Shown piece by piece: positions 1 to 9,189 of a stretch of DNA of 64,000 nt. The position numbers and the translations under genes are program-made. Positions within the stretch are counted from its first letter, which is position 1, and every line of letters begins with the position of its first letter. The stretch covers positions 62,001 to 126,000 of the forward strand of contig NZ_QZWZ01000018.1 of NCBI RefSeq assembly GCF_003601975.1. The letters run 5' to 3'. Under the pieces are notes generated by a model. That model searched no databases. It was not told where the DNA came from and saw nothing but the letters and a program-made list of their open reading frames with translations. Source of the stretch: Mesorhizobium waimense. GTDB lineage: Bacteria > Pseudomonadota > Alphaproteobacteria > Rhizobiales > Rhizobiaceae.

Positions 1-3
1 CGA

Positions 4-294
4 TCAGGCCACCTTGCGGGCGAGATCCTCGATCGTATCGGCCCGGTCGCTCACGATCGAACGCAGCTTCGCGGTCGGATCGCGGCCAAACGGCAGGTCG
101 ATGGCGACGTGCAGGTCACCGCGCGTCAGGCCGATATCGGCAAGCTCGGCGTCCGACATCTCGCCGAGGCGATAGAAGGCGCGGCGGTTTTTCCAGGCTT
201 GGTAGGCGTTGGCGACCGCATTGATCACACGCGTCGCAACGGCCGGACGCGTGGTGATGCGCGAGGTCTCGGTGGCGAAATCATACGTGGTCAT
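4..294 (-). CDS. DUF1127 small protein
   Basis: 96-residue protein with the DUF1127 C-terminal block (AWKNRRAFYRLGEMSDAELA then DIGLTRGDL) at about residues 33-66. I chose the ATG at 294 because it follows an AAGGAG ribosome site 7 nt away; a longer reading to 372 has no such site. DUF1127 proteins are small basic alphaproteobacterial proteins; the Rhodobacter member CcaF1 acts in RNA maturation and turnover, others are stress- or LysR-controlled. The C-terminal tail of about 30 residues after the core is longer than in minimal members. It is divergent from the LysR gene at 472, which suggests, but does not prove, control by it. Confidence 0.85.
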   Translation of the reverse strand: MTTYDFATETSRITTRPAVATRVINAVANAYQAWKNRRAFYRLGEMSDAELADIGLTRGDLHVAIDLPFGRDPTAKLRSIVSDRADTIEDLARKVA

Positions 295-411
295 GTCGAT
301 CTCCTTCAGATTCGAACAGACGAAGCCGGCCGACTGGCGCTGGAGCACAGCGCCGTTCCGGTCTCGATTCACATGCCTTCATGTGGACAATGCAAATTTG
401 CCACGGCCCGA

Positions 412-424
412 TTGATTAATCCAA
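412..424. promoter_or_regulatory. Candidate LysR operator
   Basis: The divergent 177-bp space between the DUF1127 and LysR genes contains TTGATTAATCCAA, an imperfect dyad around a perfect GATTAATC. A second dyad, ACATG-N4-CATGT, lies at 371-384. LysR regulators usually bind interrupted dyads in such shared promoter regions, so these are the best candidates here. No binding data. Confidence 0.35.
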
Positions 425-471
425 CGAATGTTTCTAATCTTTAGCATCAACATCAATGATGGATTGACCCG

Positions 472-1428
472 ATGAAAGCGCCGCTCGATCTCGATCAGTT
501 GCAGACCTTCATCTCGATCGCCGACACCGGCAGTTTCACCCGCGCGGCCGAGGAGGTGCACCGGACACAATCGGCGGTGTCCATGCAGATGCGCCGGCTG
601 GAGGAGCGGCTCGGCAAGCCGCTGTTCGAAAAGGACGGGCGCACCAACAAGCTGACGGAAGAAGGCGACAAGCTGCTCTCCTACGCGCGACGGCTGCTCT
701 ATCTCAATCGTGAAACGCTTGCTGCCTTCGACGACCGGCGGCTCGAAGGCACCATCCGCATCGGGACGCCGGACGACTATGCCGATCGCTTCCTGCCGGA
801 GATCATGGCCAGGTTCACGCGCTCAAACCCGCGGGTCGAACTGACCGTCATCTGCGAACCGACGCCGGGCCTGGTCGAGCATATCAAGCGCGGCAATCTC
901 GATCTGGCGCTGGTGACGCATAACGACACGCGCGGCCAGTCGGAAGTGGTGCGGCGAGAGCCGTTGCTGTGGGTCACTTCGGCCAACCACGCGACGCACG
1001 AGCAGGAGATCCTGCCGATGGCATTCGGCCGGCCGAACTGCATCTGGCGCCGCGCCGCCGTCGATGTGCTCGACCGGCAGGCCCGCGAATACCGCATCCT
1101 GTTCACCAGCTTCTCGGCCACCGTCATCACCGCCGCGGTGCTGTCAGGCCTGGCGATCTCGGTGCTGCCGGAATGCGCGCTGCGGCCCGGCATGCGCGTG
1201 CTTGGCGAAGCCGACGGCTTCGGTACCCTGCCCGACTGCCGGATCGGCATCATGCGCGGCCAGACCTCGCAGCCGGAGATCGTCGACGCGCTTGCCCGCC
1301 ACATCTCGGAAAGCCTAGACAACATTTCCGTGCCGCTCGGCGAAGAGACGGGAAGCTTCGATTTCGCCGCACTGGCCTTCACCAAGATCAAGCGGACCAA
1401 GCCCAACCAGATCCTGCCCGGCTGGTAG
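472..1428 (+). CDS. LysR family regulator (LrhA-like)
   Basis: 318 residues. The winged helix-turn-helix is at residues 5-64 (LDQLQTFISIADTGSFTRAA, then QSAVSMQMRRLEERLGKPLF), followed by a periplasmic-binding-like effector domain from about residue 90 (TIRIGTPDDYADRFLPEIMA). The effector domain resembles the LrhA/HexA subgroup, whose start is also an SDDYADxxLP-like segment. A C-terminal tail of about 30 residues rich in Lys/Phe follows the usual end. It is divergent from the DUF1127 gene. Effector and regulon unknown. Confidence 0.88.
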   Translation: MKAPLDLDQLQTFISIADTGSFTRAAEEVHRTQSAVSMQMRRLEERLGKPLFEKDGRTNKLTEEGDKLLSYARRLLYLNRETLAAFDDRRLEGTIRIGTPDDYADRFLPEIMARFTRSNPRVELTVICEPTPGLVEHIKRGNLDLALVTHNDTRGQSEVVRREPLLWVTSANHATHEQEILPMAFGRPNCIWRRAAVDVLDRQAREYRILFTSFSATVITAAVLSGLAISVLPECALRPGMRVLGEADGFGTLPDCRIGIMRGQTSQPEIVDALARHISESLDNISVPLGEETGSFDFAALAFTKIKRTKPNQILPGW

Positions 1429-1434
1429 GTGGCC

Positions 1435-3648
1435 TCAAGCGCGTACGACCGCCGGCCTGTCGTTTTCCTCCGAGGCTGGGCCGGAAAGACTGAGCAACTG
1501 CGCCGGCTCGAGCGGCGGCGAGAGAAGAAAGCCCTGCAGCTGCCGGCAGCCCATCGCGACCAGCAGCGTCTTTTGCGCCTCGGTCTCGACGCCCTCGGCG
1601 GTGACCTCGACCTCAAGCGCGATGGCGAGATCGATCAGCGCCTTGACGATCGCCGCCGAATTCCCGTCACCGTCGAGGAGCCGCACGAAGGTGCGGTCGA
1701 TCTTGAGCTTGTCGATGGCATGGCGGCGCAGATAGCCGAGCGACGAATAGCCGGTGCCGAAATCGTCGAGCACGATATCGACGCCCGACTGGCGCAAGGC
1801 GGCCAAAGCCGCCCTCGGCGTGTCGCTGTTCTCCAAAAGCACGCTTTCGGTAATCTCGAGCTGCAGGCGCTGTGGCGCCAGCCCGGTCTCGGCGAGGATT
1901 GACGCAACTTGTTCGGGAAAGCCGGCGTCGCGCAATTGCAGCGGCGACACGTTGACGGCGAGCCATGGCAGTTCGGTGCGCACTGCAAAGCGGCAGGCTT
2001 CGAGCAGCACCCAGGCGCCAAGCTGAACGATCATGCCGCGTTCTTCGGCGATGGCGATGAATTGTGCGGCCGGCAATGCGCCGTGGACCTCATGCCCCCA
2101 GCGGATCAGCGCTTCCGCGCCGAGGATGGTCTTGCCGTTGGTGGCGAAGACCGGCTGGTAGGCCAGCTTGATGCCGGTTCCGCCATTGAGCGCCTTGCGA
2201 AGCTCGCTCTCGACCTTGCGCTTGCGCAGCAGAAGGTCGTCCATGTCGCCGGCAAACACCTGATGCCGGCCGCGGCCGTTCTTCTTGGCTTCGTAAAGCG
2301 CGATGTCGGCCTTGCGCAGCAGATCGTCGGCATCGGCATCGGCGCCGGCCGAGAGCGAAATGCCGATGCTGGCGCTGACGAAGACCTGGTCGTCCATCAG
2401 CTTGAACGGCTCCTGCAGTTTCTGCTGCAGCCGCTCGGCGATATCCTCGGCAGCCCTGATATCGCGGATGTCGATGAGGATCAGGGCGAATTCGTCGCCG
2501 CCCAGCCGTGCCACGGTATCGACTTCACGGATCGTGTGCTGAAGCCTGGCCGCGGTCTGGCGTACGAGTTCGTCGCCCGCCGGATGGCCGAGCGTATCGT
2601 TGATGTGCTTGAACCGGTCGAGATCGATATAGAGCAGCGCCACCCTTCCCATGTCATGGCCGGTCGTGAGCAAAGCGCGCCGCAGCCGGTCCTCGAACAG
2701 GGCCCGGTTGGGCAAGCCGGTAAGCGTGTCGTGGAAAGCGAGATATTGTGCCTGGTCCTGGCTGGTCTGCAGCGCGGACGACGCGCGGCGCAGGCGGCGC
2801 AGCAGGAATGCTAGCACACTTGCCGCAAGCAGCAGGCCGATGATCAAAGCTGGAGCTGTCTTGCGCACCAGCGTCAAGCCGGGGCGCTCCTGGTCCCAGC
2901 CGATATAGCCAAGGATGACACCCCGCGAATCCACCAGCGGAATGGTGGCCGAGGCGGCTGGCTGCGAAAGCGGCAACAGATGGGCGCTATCCAGAAGGTA
3001 CTTTTCGGCAATCTTGCCGATCACCGCGTCGTTGATGAATTCCACCGACACATGCAGATATTCGCTGCCCGGCTCCTGGGTGAGCCGGTCCGTGCTCGGC
3101 ACCAGCGGCATGACGCTAAGGATGGCGGGCTTGCCGCCAAGCGACACAAGGTCCTCGGCGGCCAGCTTGGCCGGGGCGTCGGACGTGTCACCCTTCGGCG
3201 GCTCGGCGATCATCGCGCGCAGCTTTGCGATGGTGGGCTGCAGGGCAGGCTCGTCCTCGCCATAGACGGATGGGTCGAGCACCTTGCCCTCCCGCATGGC
3301 GTGGACCGGGCGGTTCGCGGCGTCGAGTAGGTAGACCCGGTTGTGGCCATAGTAGGAATACATCCAGGTGCTGAGATTCTCCTCTATCCAGCTCAGGTTG
3401 CCAGCCCTGGTGTTGATCACGGAATCATCCCAGACGGTAACGCTTTCCTGCTCGCGCACGACCGCCGCGATCTGATCCTTCAGGCCATTGGCGAAGAAGA
3501 TCTTCTGCCGTTCGAGCGAGACATGGTCGGCCTGGGCGGTAGCGTAGATGCCAAAGCCGACGACCATCGCTAGGGCAAAGGCGGCGAGCATCAGCACGGT
3601 CAGCGTGACCTGATGCGTCAACGGGCTGCTGTTGGGGCGTGCGCTCAT
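1435..3648 (-). CDS. CHASE4-GGDEF-EAL membrane protein
   Basis: 737 residues. Membrane segment at about 12-36, a periplasmic CHASE4-type sensor (about 40-240), a second membrane segment near 265-285, a GGDEF domain with intact GGDEF near residue 383, and an EAL domain with EALIRW near 513, plus LEITES, DDFGTGYSSL and AEGVET. Both active-site signatures are intact, so synthesis and breakdown of cyclic di-GMP are both possible; which dominates cannot be read. ATG follows AAGGA. Convergent with the LysR gene, 6 nt between stops. Confidence 0.93.
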   Translation of the reverse strand: MSARPNSSPLTHQVTLTVLMLAAFALAMVVGFGIYATAQADHVSLERQKIFFANGLKDQIAAVVREQESVTVWDDSVINTRAGNLSWIEENLSTWMYSYYGHNRVYLLDAANRPVHAMREGKVLDPSVYGEDEPALQPTIAKLRAMIAEPPKGDTSDAPAKLAAEDLVSLGGKPAILSVMPLVPSTDRLTQEPGSEYLHVSVEFINDAVIGKIAEKYLLDSAHLLPLSQPAASATIPLVDSRGVILGYIGWDQERPGLTLVRKTAPALIIGLLLAASVLAFLLRRLRRASSALQTSQDQAQYLAFHDTLTGLPNRALFEDRLRRALLTTGHDMGRVALLYIDLDRFKHINDTLGHPAGDELVRQTAARLQHTIREVDTVARLGGDEFALILIDIRDIRAAEDIAERLQQKLQEPFKLMDDQVFVSASIGISLSAGADADADDLLRKADIALYEAKKNGRGRHQVFAGDMDDLLLRKRKVESELRKALNGGTGIKLAYQPVFATNGKTILGAEALIRWGHEVHGALPAAQFIAIAEERGMIVQLGAWVLLEACRFAVRTELPWLAVNVSPLQLRDAGFPEQVASILAETGLAPQRLQLEITESVLLENSDTPRAALAALRQSGVDIVLDDFGTGYSSLGYLRRHAIDKLKIDRTFVRLLDGDGNSAAIVKALIDLAIALEVEVTAEGVETEAQKTLLVAMGCRQLQGFLLSPPLEPAQLLSLSGPASEENDRPAVVRA

Positions 3649-3771
3649 GCGTCCTTGGCCGTTTTGAATTGCCTTCAGTCAAAGCAAATCGACCTTAAGA
3701 TCGCGTTATAATATTAGCGACGATTGATGCCCCGCCTTGACGCAGGCCGACAACCGCTCCCCAATCGAGCC

Positions 3772-5346
3772 ATGAGCGACGCATCCGAATCACGCACCAA
3801 CGCCACCGAATACACGGTGAGCGAAATCTCAGGCGCGCTGAAGCGCACGGTCGAGGACGTCTTCGGCAATGTTCGCGTGCGTGGCGAGATATCGGGCTAT
3901 CGCGGTCCGCATTCTTCCGGCCATGCCTATTTCGCGCTGAAGGACGATCGCGCCCGGCTCGACGCGGTTGTGTGGAAAGGCACGATGAGCCGGCTGAAAT
4001 TCCGTCCCGAGGAAGGGATGGAGGTGATCGCCACCGGCAAGCTGACCACCTATCCCGGCAAATCCAACTACCAGATCGTCATCGACAATCTCGAGCCCGC
4101 CGGCGCCGGCGCACTGATGGCGCTGCTGGAGGAACGCAAGCGCCGGCTTCAGGCCGAAGGCCTGTTCGATGCCGGCCGCAAGCGGCGGCTACCGTTCATG
4201 CCGCGCACGATCGGCGTCGTCACCTCGCCGACCGGATCGGTGATCCGCGACATCATCCATCGCATCAAGGATCGCTTTCCGCTGCATGTGCTGGTCTGGC
4301 CGGTCAGGGTGCAGGGCGAGACGGCAGGCGCTGAAGTGACCGCCGCCGTCAACGGTTTTAACGCGCTGGCCTGGGATGGGGCAATTCCACAGCCTGACCT
4401 TCTGATCGTGGCGCGCGGCGGCGGCAGCCTGGAGGACCTCTGGGGCTTCAACGACGAAGGCCTGGCGCGGGCTGTCGCCGCCTCGCGCATTCCGGTGATT
4501 TCCGCCGTCGGCCACGAGACGGACTGGACGCTAATCGATCTCGCCGCCGATGTGCGGGCGCCGACGCCGACGGGTGCGGCCGAGATCGCCGTGCCGGTCA
4601 GAGCCGATCTCGAGGCGACGCTCGCCAGCCTCAGCGCGCGGCTCAAGGCGGCGGCCTCACGCAATTTCGAACGCAAGCGCCAGGCGGTGCGTGCGGCGGC
4701 GCGGGCGCTGCCCTCGCCCGACCAGCTTCTGGCGCTGCCGCGCCGACGCTTCGACGAGGCGACCAACCGGCTCGGCCGGGCGCTATCGGTCAGCATCGAT
4801 CGCAAGCGGGCAAGGCTTGCCGGGCAGCGGCTGACGCCGGCCACTTTGTCCCGACGCATGAACGAGGCCCGCACGCTGACCGCCCGCGACCTGGCGCGGG
4901 CGCAGGCGGCGTTCTTCGCTATCGTGCGCGAACGCAGAGCCCGATTTGCGCGGACAGAGACCAGACTTTCGCCGGCGCCGATCGCCAGGCGGCAGAAACT
5001 GCAGGCGGATGCGCTGGCCGCGCTGACGCGGCGGCAGGACCAGGCGGTTGCCAGACAGTTGGACCGGTTGCGTGGAAAATTGACGCAAGCCGACCGATTG
5101 CTGGCGACGCTGTCGCACAAGGCGGTGCTGGCGCGCGGCTTTGCGCTGGTCAAGGACGCCGACGGCGCGGTGATCAAGCTGGCGGCGGAGGTGGCACCGG
5201 GGGCAGCGCTTCTGCTGGAGTTTGCCGACGGCAATGCGGATGCGGTGGCGACCGGCGGCACGGCGCGGCCGAAGACAATCGACAAGCCGGCCGCCAAATC
5301 CCCCGCCAAACCGAAGGAACCGGGCAATCAGGGGTCGCTTTTTTAG
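3772..5346 (+). CDS. xseA: Exodeoxyribonuclease VII large subunit
   Basis: 524 residues. XseA degrades single-stranded DNA to oligonucleotides together with XseB. N-terminal OB-fold (YTVSEISGALKRTVEDVFGN, RVRGEISGYR, HAYFALKD) about 10-110, then the conserved catalytic region (IGVVTSPTGSVIRDIIHRI; LIVARGGGSLEDLWGFND; ISAVGHETDWTLIDLAAD; RAPTPTGAAE) and the long coiled-coil arm. The C-terminus is an Ala/Lys/Pro tail. An in-frame TTG/ATG at 3724/3727 would add 16 residues, but the family start fits 3772. xseB is not in the window. Ends 8 nt before the peptidase gene, so probably co-transcribed. Confidence 0.95.
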   Translation: MSDASESRTNATEYTVSEISGALKRTVEDVFGNVRVRGEISGYRGPHSSGHAYFALKDDRARLDAVVWKGTMSRLKFRPEEGMEVIATGKLTTYPGKSNYQIVIDNLEPAGAGALMALLEERKRRLQAEGLFDAGRKRRLPFMPRTIGVVTSPTGSVIRDIIHRIKDRFPLHVLVWPVRVQGETAGAEVTAAVNGFNALAWDGAIPQPDLLIVARGGGSLEDLWGFNDEGLARAVAASRIPVISAVGHETDWTLIDLAADVRAPTPTGAAEIAVPVRADLEATLASLSARLKAAASRNFERKRQAVRAAARALPSPDQLLALPRRRFDEATNRLGRALSVSIDRKRARLAGQRLTPATLSRRMNEARTLTARDLARAQAAFFAIVRERRARFARTETRLSPAPIARRQKLQADALAALTRRQDQAVARQLDRLRGKLTQADRLLATLSHKAVLARGFALVKDADGAVIKLAAEVAPGAALLLEFADGNADAVATGGTARPKTIDKPAAKSPAKPKEPGNQGSLF

Positions 5347-5354
5347 AGGACGGC

Positions 5355-6479
5355 ATGACCGGATACGATCCGCATCTTCGGACGCCATCGGGCAAGCCGC
5401 GCGCCCGCGCCTTCGGCATCCCGTTCGATGGGGCGCCGGGCCGCTTCAACGCCATCACCGACGTATCAGGCGTTTCGGTTGGCTACGCAACGCTGATCTC
5501 AGGCGACGGGCCGCTTAGGGTCGGCACGGGGCCAGTGCGCACGGGGATGACCGCCATCCTGCCGCGGCCGCTCGGTGAACTCGCCACCCCGGTGTTCGCC
5601 GGCGACTTCAGCCAGAACGGCAATGGCGAATTGACGGGATCGCACATCATCGAGGAAACCGGCGCCTTCAACCTGCCTGTCACCATCACCAACACGCATT
5701 CCTGCGGCGTTTCGCGCGACGGGACGCTGCGCTGGATGCAGGGCGTGCTGCCGGCCGCACTCGACAGCGCCTGGGGCCTGCCGGTGGCGGCAGAGACCTA
5801 TGACGGCTTCCTCAACGACATCAACGGTCATCATCTGAGCTTCGAACATGTTGAAGTCGCGCTCGATGCCGCTGCCGGCGGCGCGATCGAGGAAGGCAGC
5901 GTCGGCGGTGGCACCGGCATGATCTCATTTGGCTTCAAGGCCGGCTCCGGCACGGCGTCGCGTGTCGTTGCATGGCAAGACAGCCGCTACACGGTCGGCG
6001 TGTTCGTGCAGGCGAATTTCGGCAAGCGGCGCAATTTCACCCTTCGCGGCCTGCGGGCCGGGCTCGATCTCGCGGAGCCGGCGATCCGAAAAGGCACACC
6101 GCGCACTGAGAAGGGTTCGGTCATCGCCATCGTCGCCACCGACGCGCCGTTCCTGCCGCATCAGATGAAGCGGCTGGCGCGGCGGGTGCCGCTCGGCATC
6201 GCCATGACCGGCGGCTTCAGCTACCACAGCTCGGGCGACATTTTTCTCGCCTTTTCGACCGCCAATCCGGAGGCCGCGCTGGCGCCGTCAGGCCGAATGG
6301 CCATCGCCGACTTCATCCCGGATGTCGATATCGACCCGTTCTTCGACGCGGTGGTGCAGGGGGTGGAGGAAGCGATCCTCAATGCGCTGGTCGCCAATGA
6401 GGATATGACCGGGCGAGACGGCAATTTCGTGCCGGCGCTGCCGAAGGCCTGGCTTCAGGCCAAATTCCCAAAGGGATAG
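5355..6479 (+). CDS. P1 (DmpA/BapA) family aminopeptidase
   Basis: 374 residues, family S58 of Ntn-type hydrolases that cut themselves between Gly and Ser to make a heterodimer. The expected self-cleavage point is G254-S255 in EKGSVIAIVATDAP, which would free Ser255 as the N-terminal nucleophile. Other family landmarks are DVSGVSVGY, VGGGTGMISFGFK (residues 183-195) and the NTHSCGV segment. Substrate class is D-amino-terminal or beta-peptides in characterised members; unknown here. Good GAGGA ribosome site. No signal peptide, so cytoplasmic. Confidence 0.92.
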   Translation: MTGYDPHLRTPSGKPRARAFGIPFDGAPGRFNAITDVSGVSVGYATLISGDGPLRVGTGPVRTGMTAILPRPLGELATPVFAGDFSQNGNGELTGSHIIEETGAFNLPVTITNTHSCGVSRDGTLRWMQGVLPAALDSAWGLPVAAETYDGFLNDINGHHLSFEHVEVALDAAAGGAIEEGSVGGGTGMISFGFKAGSGTASRVVAWQDSRYTVGVFVQANFGKRRNFTLRGLRAGLDLAEPAIRKGTPRTEKGSVIAIVATDAPFLPHQMKRLARRVPLGIAMTGGFSYHSSGDIFLAFSTANPEAALAPSGRMAIADFIPDVDIDPFFDAVVQGVEEAILNALVANEDMTGRDGNFVPALPKAWLQAKFPKG

Positions 6480-6525
6480 GCGCCCGCAAGGGCCGTCTTG
6501 ACCGACCCTGCGGCCGGGCGGCTCG

Positions 6526-6774
6526 TCAGGATTTACCCGAATTCGCTTCGCGCTCTTCGGCTTCGGCCGCCTCTTCGAGCCGCGATGCAATCAGTTCCTG
6601 GATGTCGCCGACTTCTTCCTGGATGTCTTCCAGCGGTATGCCGGCCTCAGCCGCCTTGGCCGCACATTCCCTGGCGAGGGTCTCGGCCTGCTTGTCGATC
6701 TCCGCCGGCACGGGCTGGCAATGGACTTTCTCGCCAATCCACCCCTGCAAAAACTCGATCGCATGTTCACTCAT
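6526..6774 (-). CDS. DUF768 family protein
   Basis: 82 residues, acidic and predicted mostly helical. The N-terminus MSEHAIEFLQGWIGEKV and the GIPLEDIQEEVGDIQELI block match the pattern of DUF768 proteins, a family expanded in Mesorhizobium and of unknown function. GGGAAG ribosome site before the ATG. Convergent with the peptidase gene. This is one of the better taxonomic markers in the window. Confidence 0.75.
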   Translation of the reverse strand: MSEHAIEFLQGWIGEKVHCQPVPAEIDKQAETLARECAAKAAEAGIPLEDIQEEVGDIQELIASRLEEAAEAEEREANSGKS

Positions 6775-7299
6775 ACTGCTGCTTCCCTAGCGGCTGTGCC
6801 GGTTGGTAATCATAAACGTCCGCATCGCGCAAAGGCTGCATGTTCCCATTCCAACCGAGTCGGCGCCGCCCGGCAAGCCGGTCGTGCCCAAGGTCCACAA
6901 AGGAGAAGGAGAAGGTTCAAGGAGCACGTTCTGACTGTTGAGGATAATGGAACTGTTGCCCGGGATCGTTAGCGATCCGACGCGCTGTTTCTATTTGCTT
7001 TTTCCCGGCCTTCAAGACCGATTTGCATCACAATAGGTGTCACAACATGTAGCACGTTTACAGCGCCTTCACGGACACAACCCAAGGTGAGCCGTCGAAG
7101 CCGCCGCTATATAGTAACATCTTCGTGGGATGTCGACTCTGCTCGCCACCCTGCTTCTTTCCGCCGCGCTGAGCCTTTCTGGATGGCATATCGTCGTCAT
7201 CGGGGCGAGCATTCCAAACTGTTGAGATCAGTTCAAACGAGCGCTCGCCGCGGCTTGAGTGCCTGCAGATGGCAAGCCGCGGCTTTCGAGGGTCGGATG
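6775..7299. other. Intergenic, no supported gene
   Basis: 525 bp between the DUF768 start and the end of the IclR gene. I see no ORF with convincing coding character. A 31-residue hydrophobic reading frame at 7130-7225 has no ribosome site at a proper distance. A purine stretch (GGAGAAGGAGAAGG) lies near 6900. Composition is less GC-rich than the flanks around 6960-7060. Confidence 0.5.
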
Positions 7300-8124
7300 T
7301 CAGGCTCGGCGAGGCCGCCAGCCCAGTCGTGACTCGATGCGCCTTGCACTTGCCTTGACCAGCGCGATCAGGTCGGGGTCCTTTTGCTGCAGTTTGACGT
7401 CGGGCACGACGATCGAAATCGTTGCCCGGCATGCGCCCTGGTTGTCGCAAATCGGCGCCGCGATGCAGGCCACCGAAAAATCCGACTCGCCGGCCTGGAT
7501 CGACAGGCCCGCCTCCAGCGCTGCGGCGGCGGTCCGGGCCAGAACGTCCTTGTCGGTCTCGGCGCGGCCGGTCGGCGAGGTGGTGGCCGAGCGGGCAAAG
7601 ATTTCGCGGCGTTCGTCTTCCGACAAATGTCCGACCAGCATGCGGCCGGATGCCGTCCAATTCAGCGGACTACGGGTGCCGACGCGCGAGGTGACCTGGA
7701 AATGATCCTTTCCTTCCTCCATGGCCAGAACGACCATGTGGTCGTCGTCGCGGCCGCAGATCTGGACAGTCTCGCGCGAGTTCAGCGCCAGTTCGTGCAT
7801 CTCCTGCACGGCGACGTTGAGCAGGTCGAGCGTGCGCGCATAGGTCAGCCCATAGTGGTAGAGGCGCGGCCCGAGCCACAGCAGACCGCCATCCTGACGG
7901 TCGAGTATTTCCTTTTCGACCAGATCGTCGACGATGACATAGATGGTCGACAAGGGCGCTGCGATATAGCGGGCGATCTCGTAGGCTGTCGCAGGGCGCT
8001 CATGTTTCTGCAGATAGTCGAGAATCTGCAGCGCCCGATCGATGCCACTGGTGCGCGAACGGCGAGGCACGGCCTCGCTATCGGCAGGCGTTTCAAGGCT
8101 GGCGGCTATCGTCGGCATCGGCAC
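7300..8124 (-). CDS. IclR family regulator
   Basis: 274 residues. N-terminal winged helix (IDRALQILDYLQKHERPATA, AAPLSTIYVIVDDLVEKEIL) about 27-80, then the IclR effector domain (about 95-265) with VQICGRDDDHMVVL, PLNWTASGRMLVGHL and AGESDFSVACIAAPI. It lies last in a leftward run of seven genes, 81 nt after the ATPase gene, so it probably controls the upstream peptide importer and amidohydrolase. Ligand not predictable. Confidence 0.9.
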   Translation of the reverse strand: MPMPTIAASLETPADSEAVPRRSRTSGIDRALQILDYLQKHERPATAYEIARYIAAPLSTIYVIVDDLVEKEILDRQDGGLLWLGPRLYHYGLTYARTLDLLNVAVQEMHELALNSRETVQICGRDDDHMVVLAMEEGKDHFQVTSRVGTRSPLNWTASGRMLVGHLSEDERREIFARSATTSPTGRAETDKDVLARTAAAALEAGLSIQAGESDFSVACIAAPICDNQGACRATISIVVPDVKLQQKDPDLIALVKASARRIESRLGWRPRRA

Positions 8125-8205
8125 TCAACGTTCTCTGATCGTGCGGCATTGTAGGGCGGCAAAGCGCGGCGCAACAGGTCACATGCGAAAACTCCGGTTA
8201 GGCAG

Positions 8206-9189
8206 CTATTCGTGGTGGCGGATACAGGCCACATGGTGGCCACCGCCGATAGCTTCGACCGGCGGCACGACCCCCGCACAGGCGGCAATCGCCTCGGGGC
8301 AGCGAGTGCGGAAGACGCAGCCGGAGGGCGGGTCGATCGGACTGGGAATGTCGCCATGCAGCGGAACATGGGTCCGCCGGCGCGTCGGATCGGGCACCGG
8401 CGACGTCGCCAGCAGGGCTTTCGTGTAGGGATGGCGTGGGAAACCGTAGACGAGGCGGCTCGGACCGCGCTCCATGACGCGGCCGAGATACATGACCACC
8501 ACCTCATCGCAGAGGTATTCGACCACGGAAAGGTCGTGGGCGATGAACAGCATCGTCAGCCCGAGCCGCTTCTGCAATTCGCCGAGCAGGTTGAGCACTT
8601 GTGCCTGCACCGAGACGTCGAGGGCCGAGACCGGTTCGTCGGCGACAACGAATTCAGGCTCGACGGCAAGCGCACGGGCTATGCCGATGCGCTGGCGCTG
8701 GCCGCCGGAGAATTCATGTGGATAGCGGCTGGCGTGGTCGGGTGACAGGCCGACCAGCGTCAGCAGTTCGGCGACGCGCTCGGCGCGGCGCTGGCCGCGC
8801 GGAAAGCCGCGCGCGTCGAGCGCCTCGCCGATGATGGCGGCGATGCGCATGCGCGGATTGAGGCTGGAGAACGGATCCTGAAAAACGATCTGCAGCCTTT
8901 GCCGATAGGCGCGCATGTCGCGCGCCGACAGCGAGAACAGATCGATGCCGTCGAACAGAGCCCTGCCGCCTGAAGGTTCTACCAGCCGCAAAATCGCGCG
9001 CCCGGCCGTCGTCTTGCCGGAGCCGGATTCGCCCACCAGCCCGACGGTCGAGCCGCGCCTGACATCGAAGCTGACATCTTCGACTGCGTGGACGATGCGG
9101 CCGTCGCGGGCAGGAAAATACTTGGTCAGGCCCTGCACGCTGAGCAGCGGCGTTTCCTGCCGGCCTTCCCGGGTGACGGAAACGCTCAC
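8206..9189 (-). CDS. Peptide-type ABC ATPase (OppF/DppF-like)
   Basis: 327 residues. Walker A GESGSGKT, signature FSGGQRQRIGIARAL, Walker B FVVADEPVSALD, plus the C-terminal oligopeptide extension with a CVFRTRCP Cys motif. GTG start overlaps the previous stop by 4 nt (GTGA), indicating translational coupling. Powers uptake through the two permeases encoded upstream. Confidence 0.93.
   Translation of the reverse strand: MSVSVTREGRQETPLLSVQGLTKYFPARDGRIVHAVEDVSFDVRRGSTVGLVGESGSGKTTAGRAILRLVEPSGGRALFDGIDLFSLSARDMRAYRQRLQIVFQDPFSSLNPRMRIAAIIGEALDARGFPRGQRRAERVAELLTLVGLSPDHASRYPHEFSGGQRQRIGIARALAVEPEFVVADEPVSALDVSVQAQVLNLLGELQKRLGLTMLFIAHDLSVVEYLCDEVVVMYLGRVMERGPSRLVYGFPRHPYTKALLATSPVPDPTRRRTHVPLHGDIPSPIDPPSGCVFRTRCPEAIAACAGVVPPVEAIGGGHHVACIRHHE

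Noticed and set aside
3707..3712. TATAAT before xseA
   Set aside because: No matching -35 at a usual distance; single hexamer is weak evidence.
7130..7225. 31-residue hydrophobic ORF
   Set aside because: No properly spaced ribosome site; too short to support by composition.
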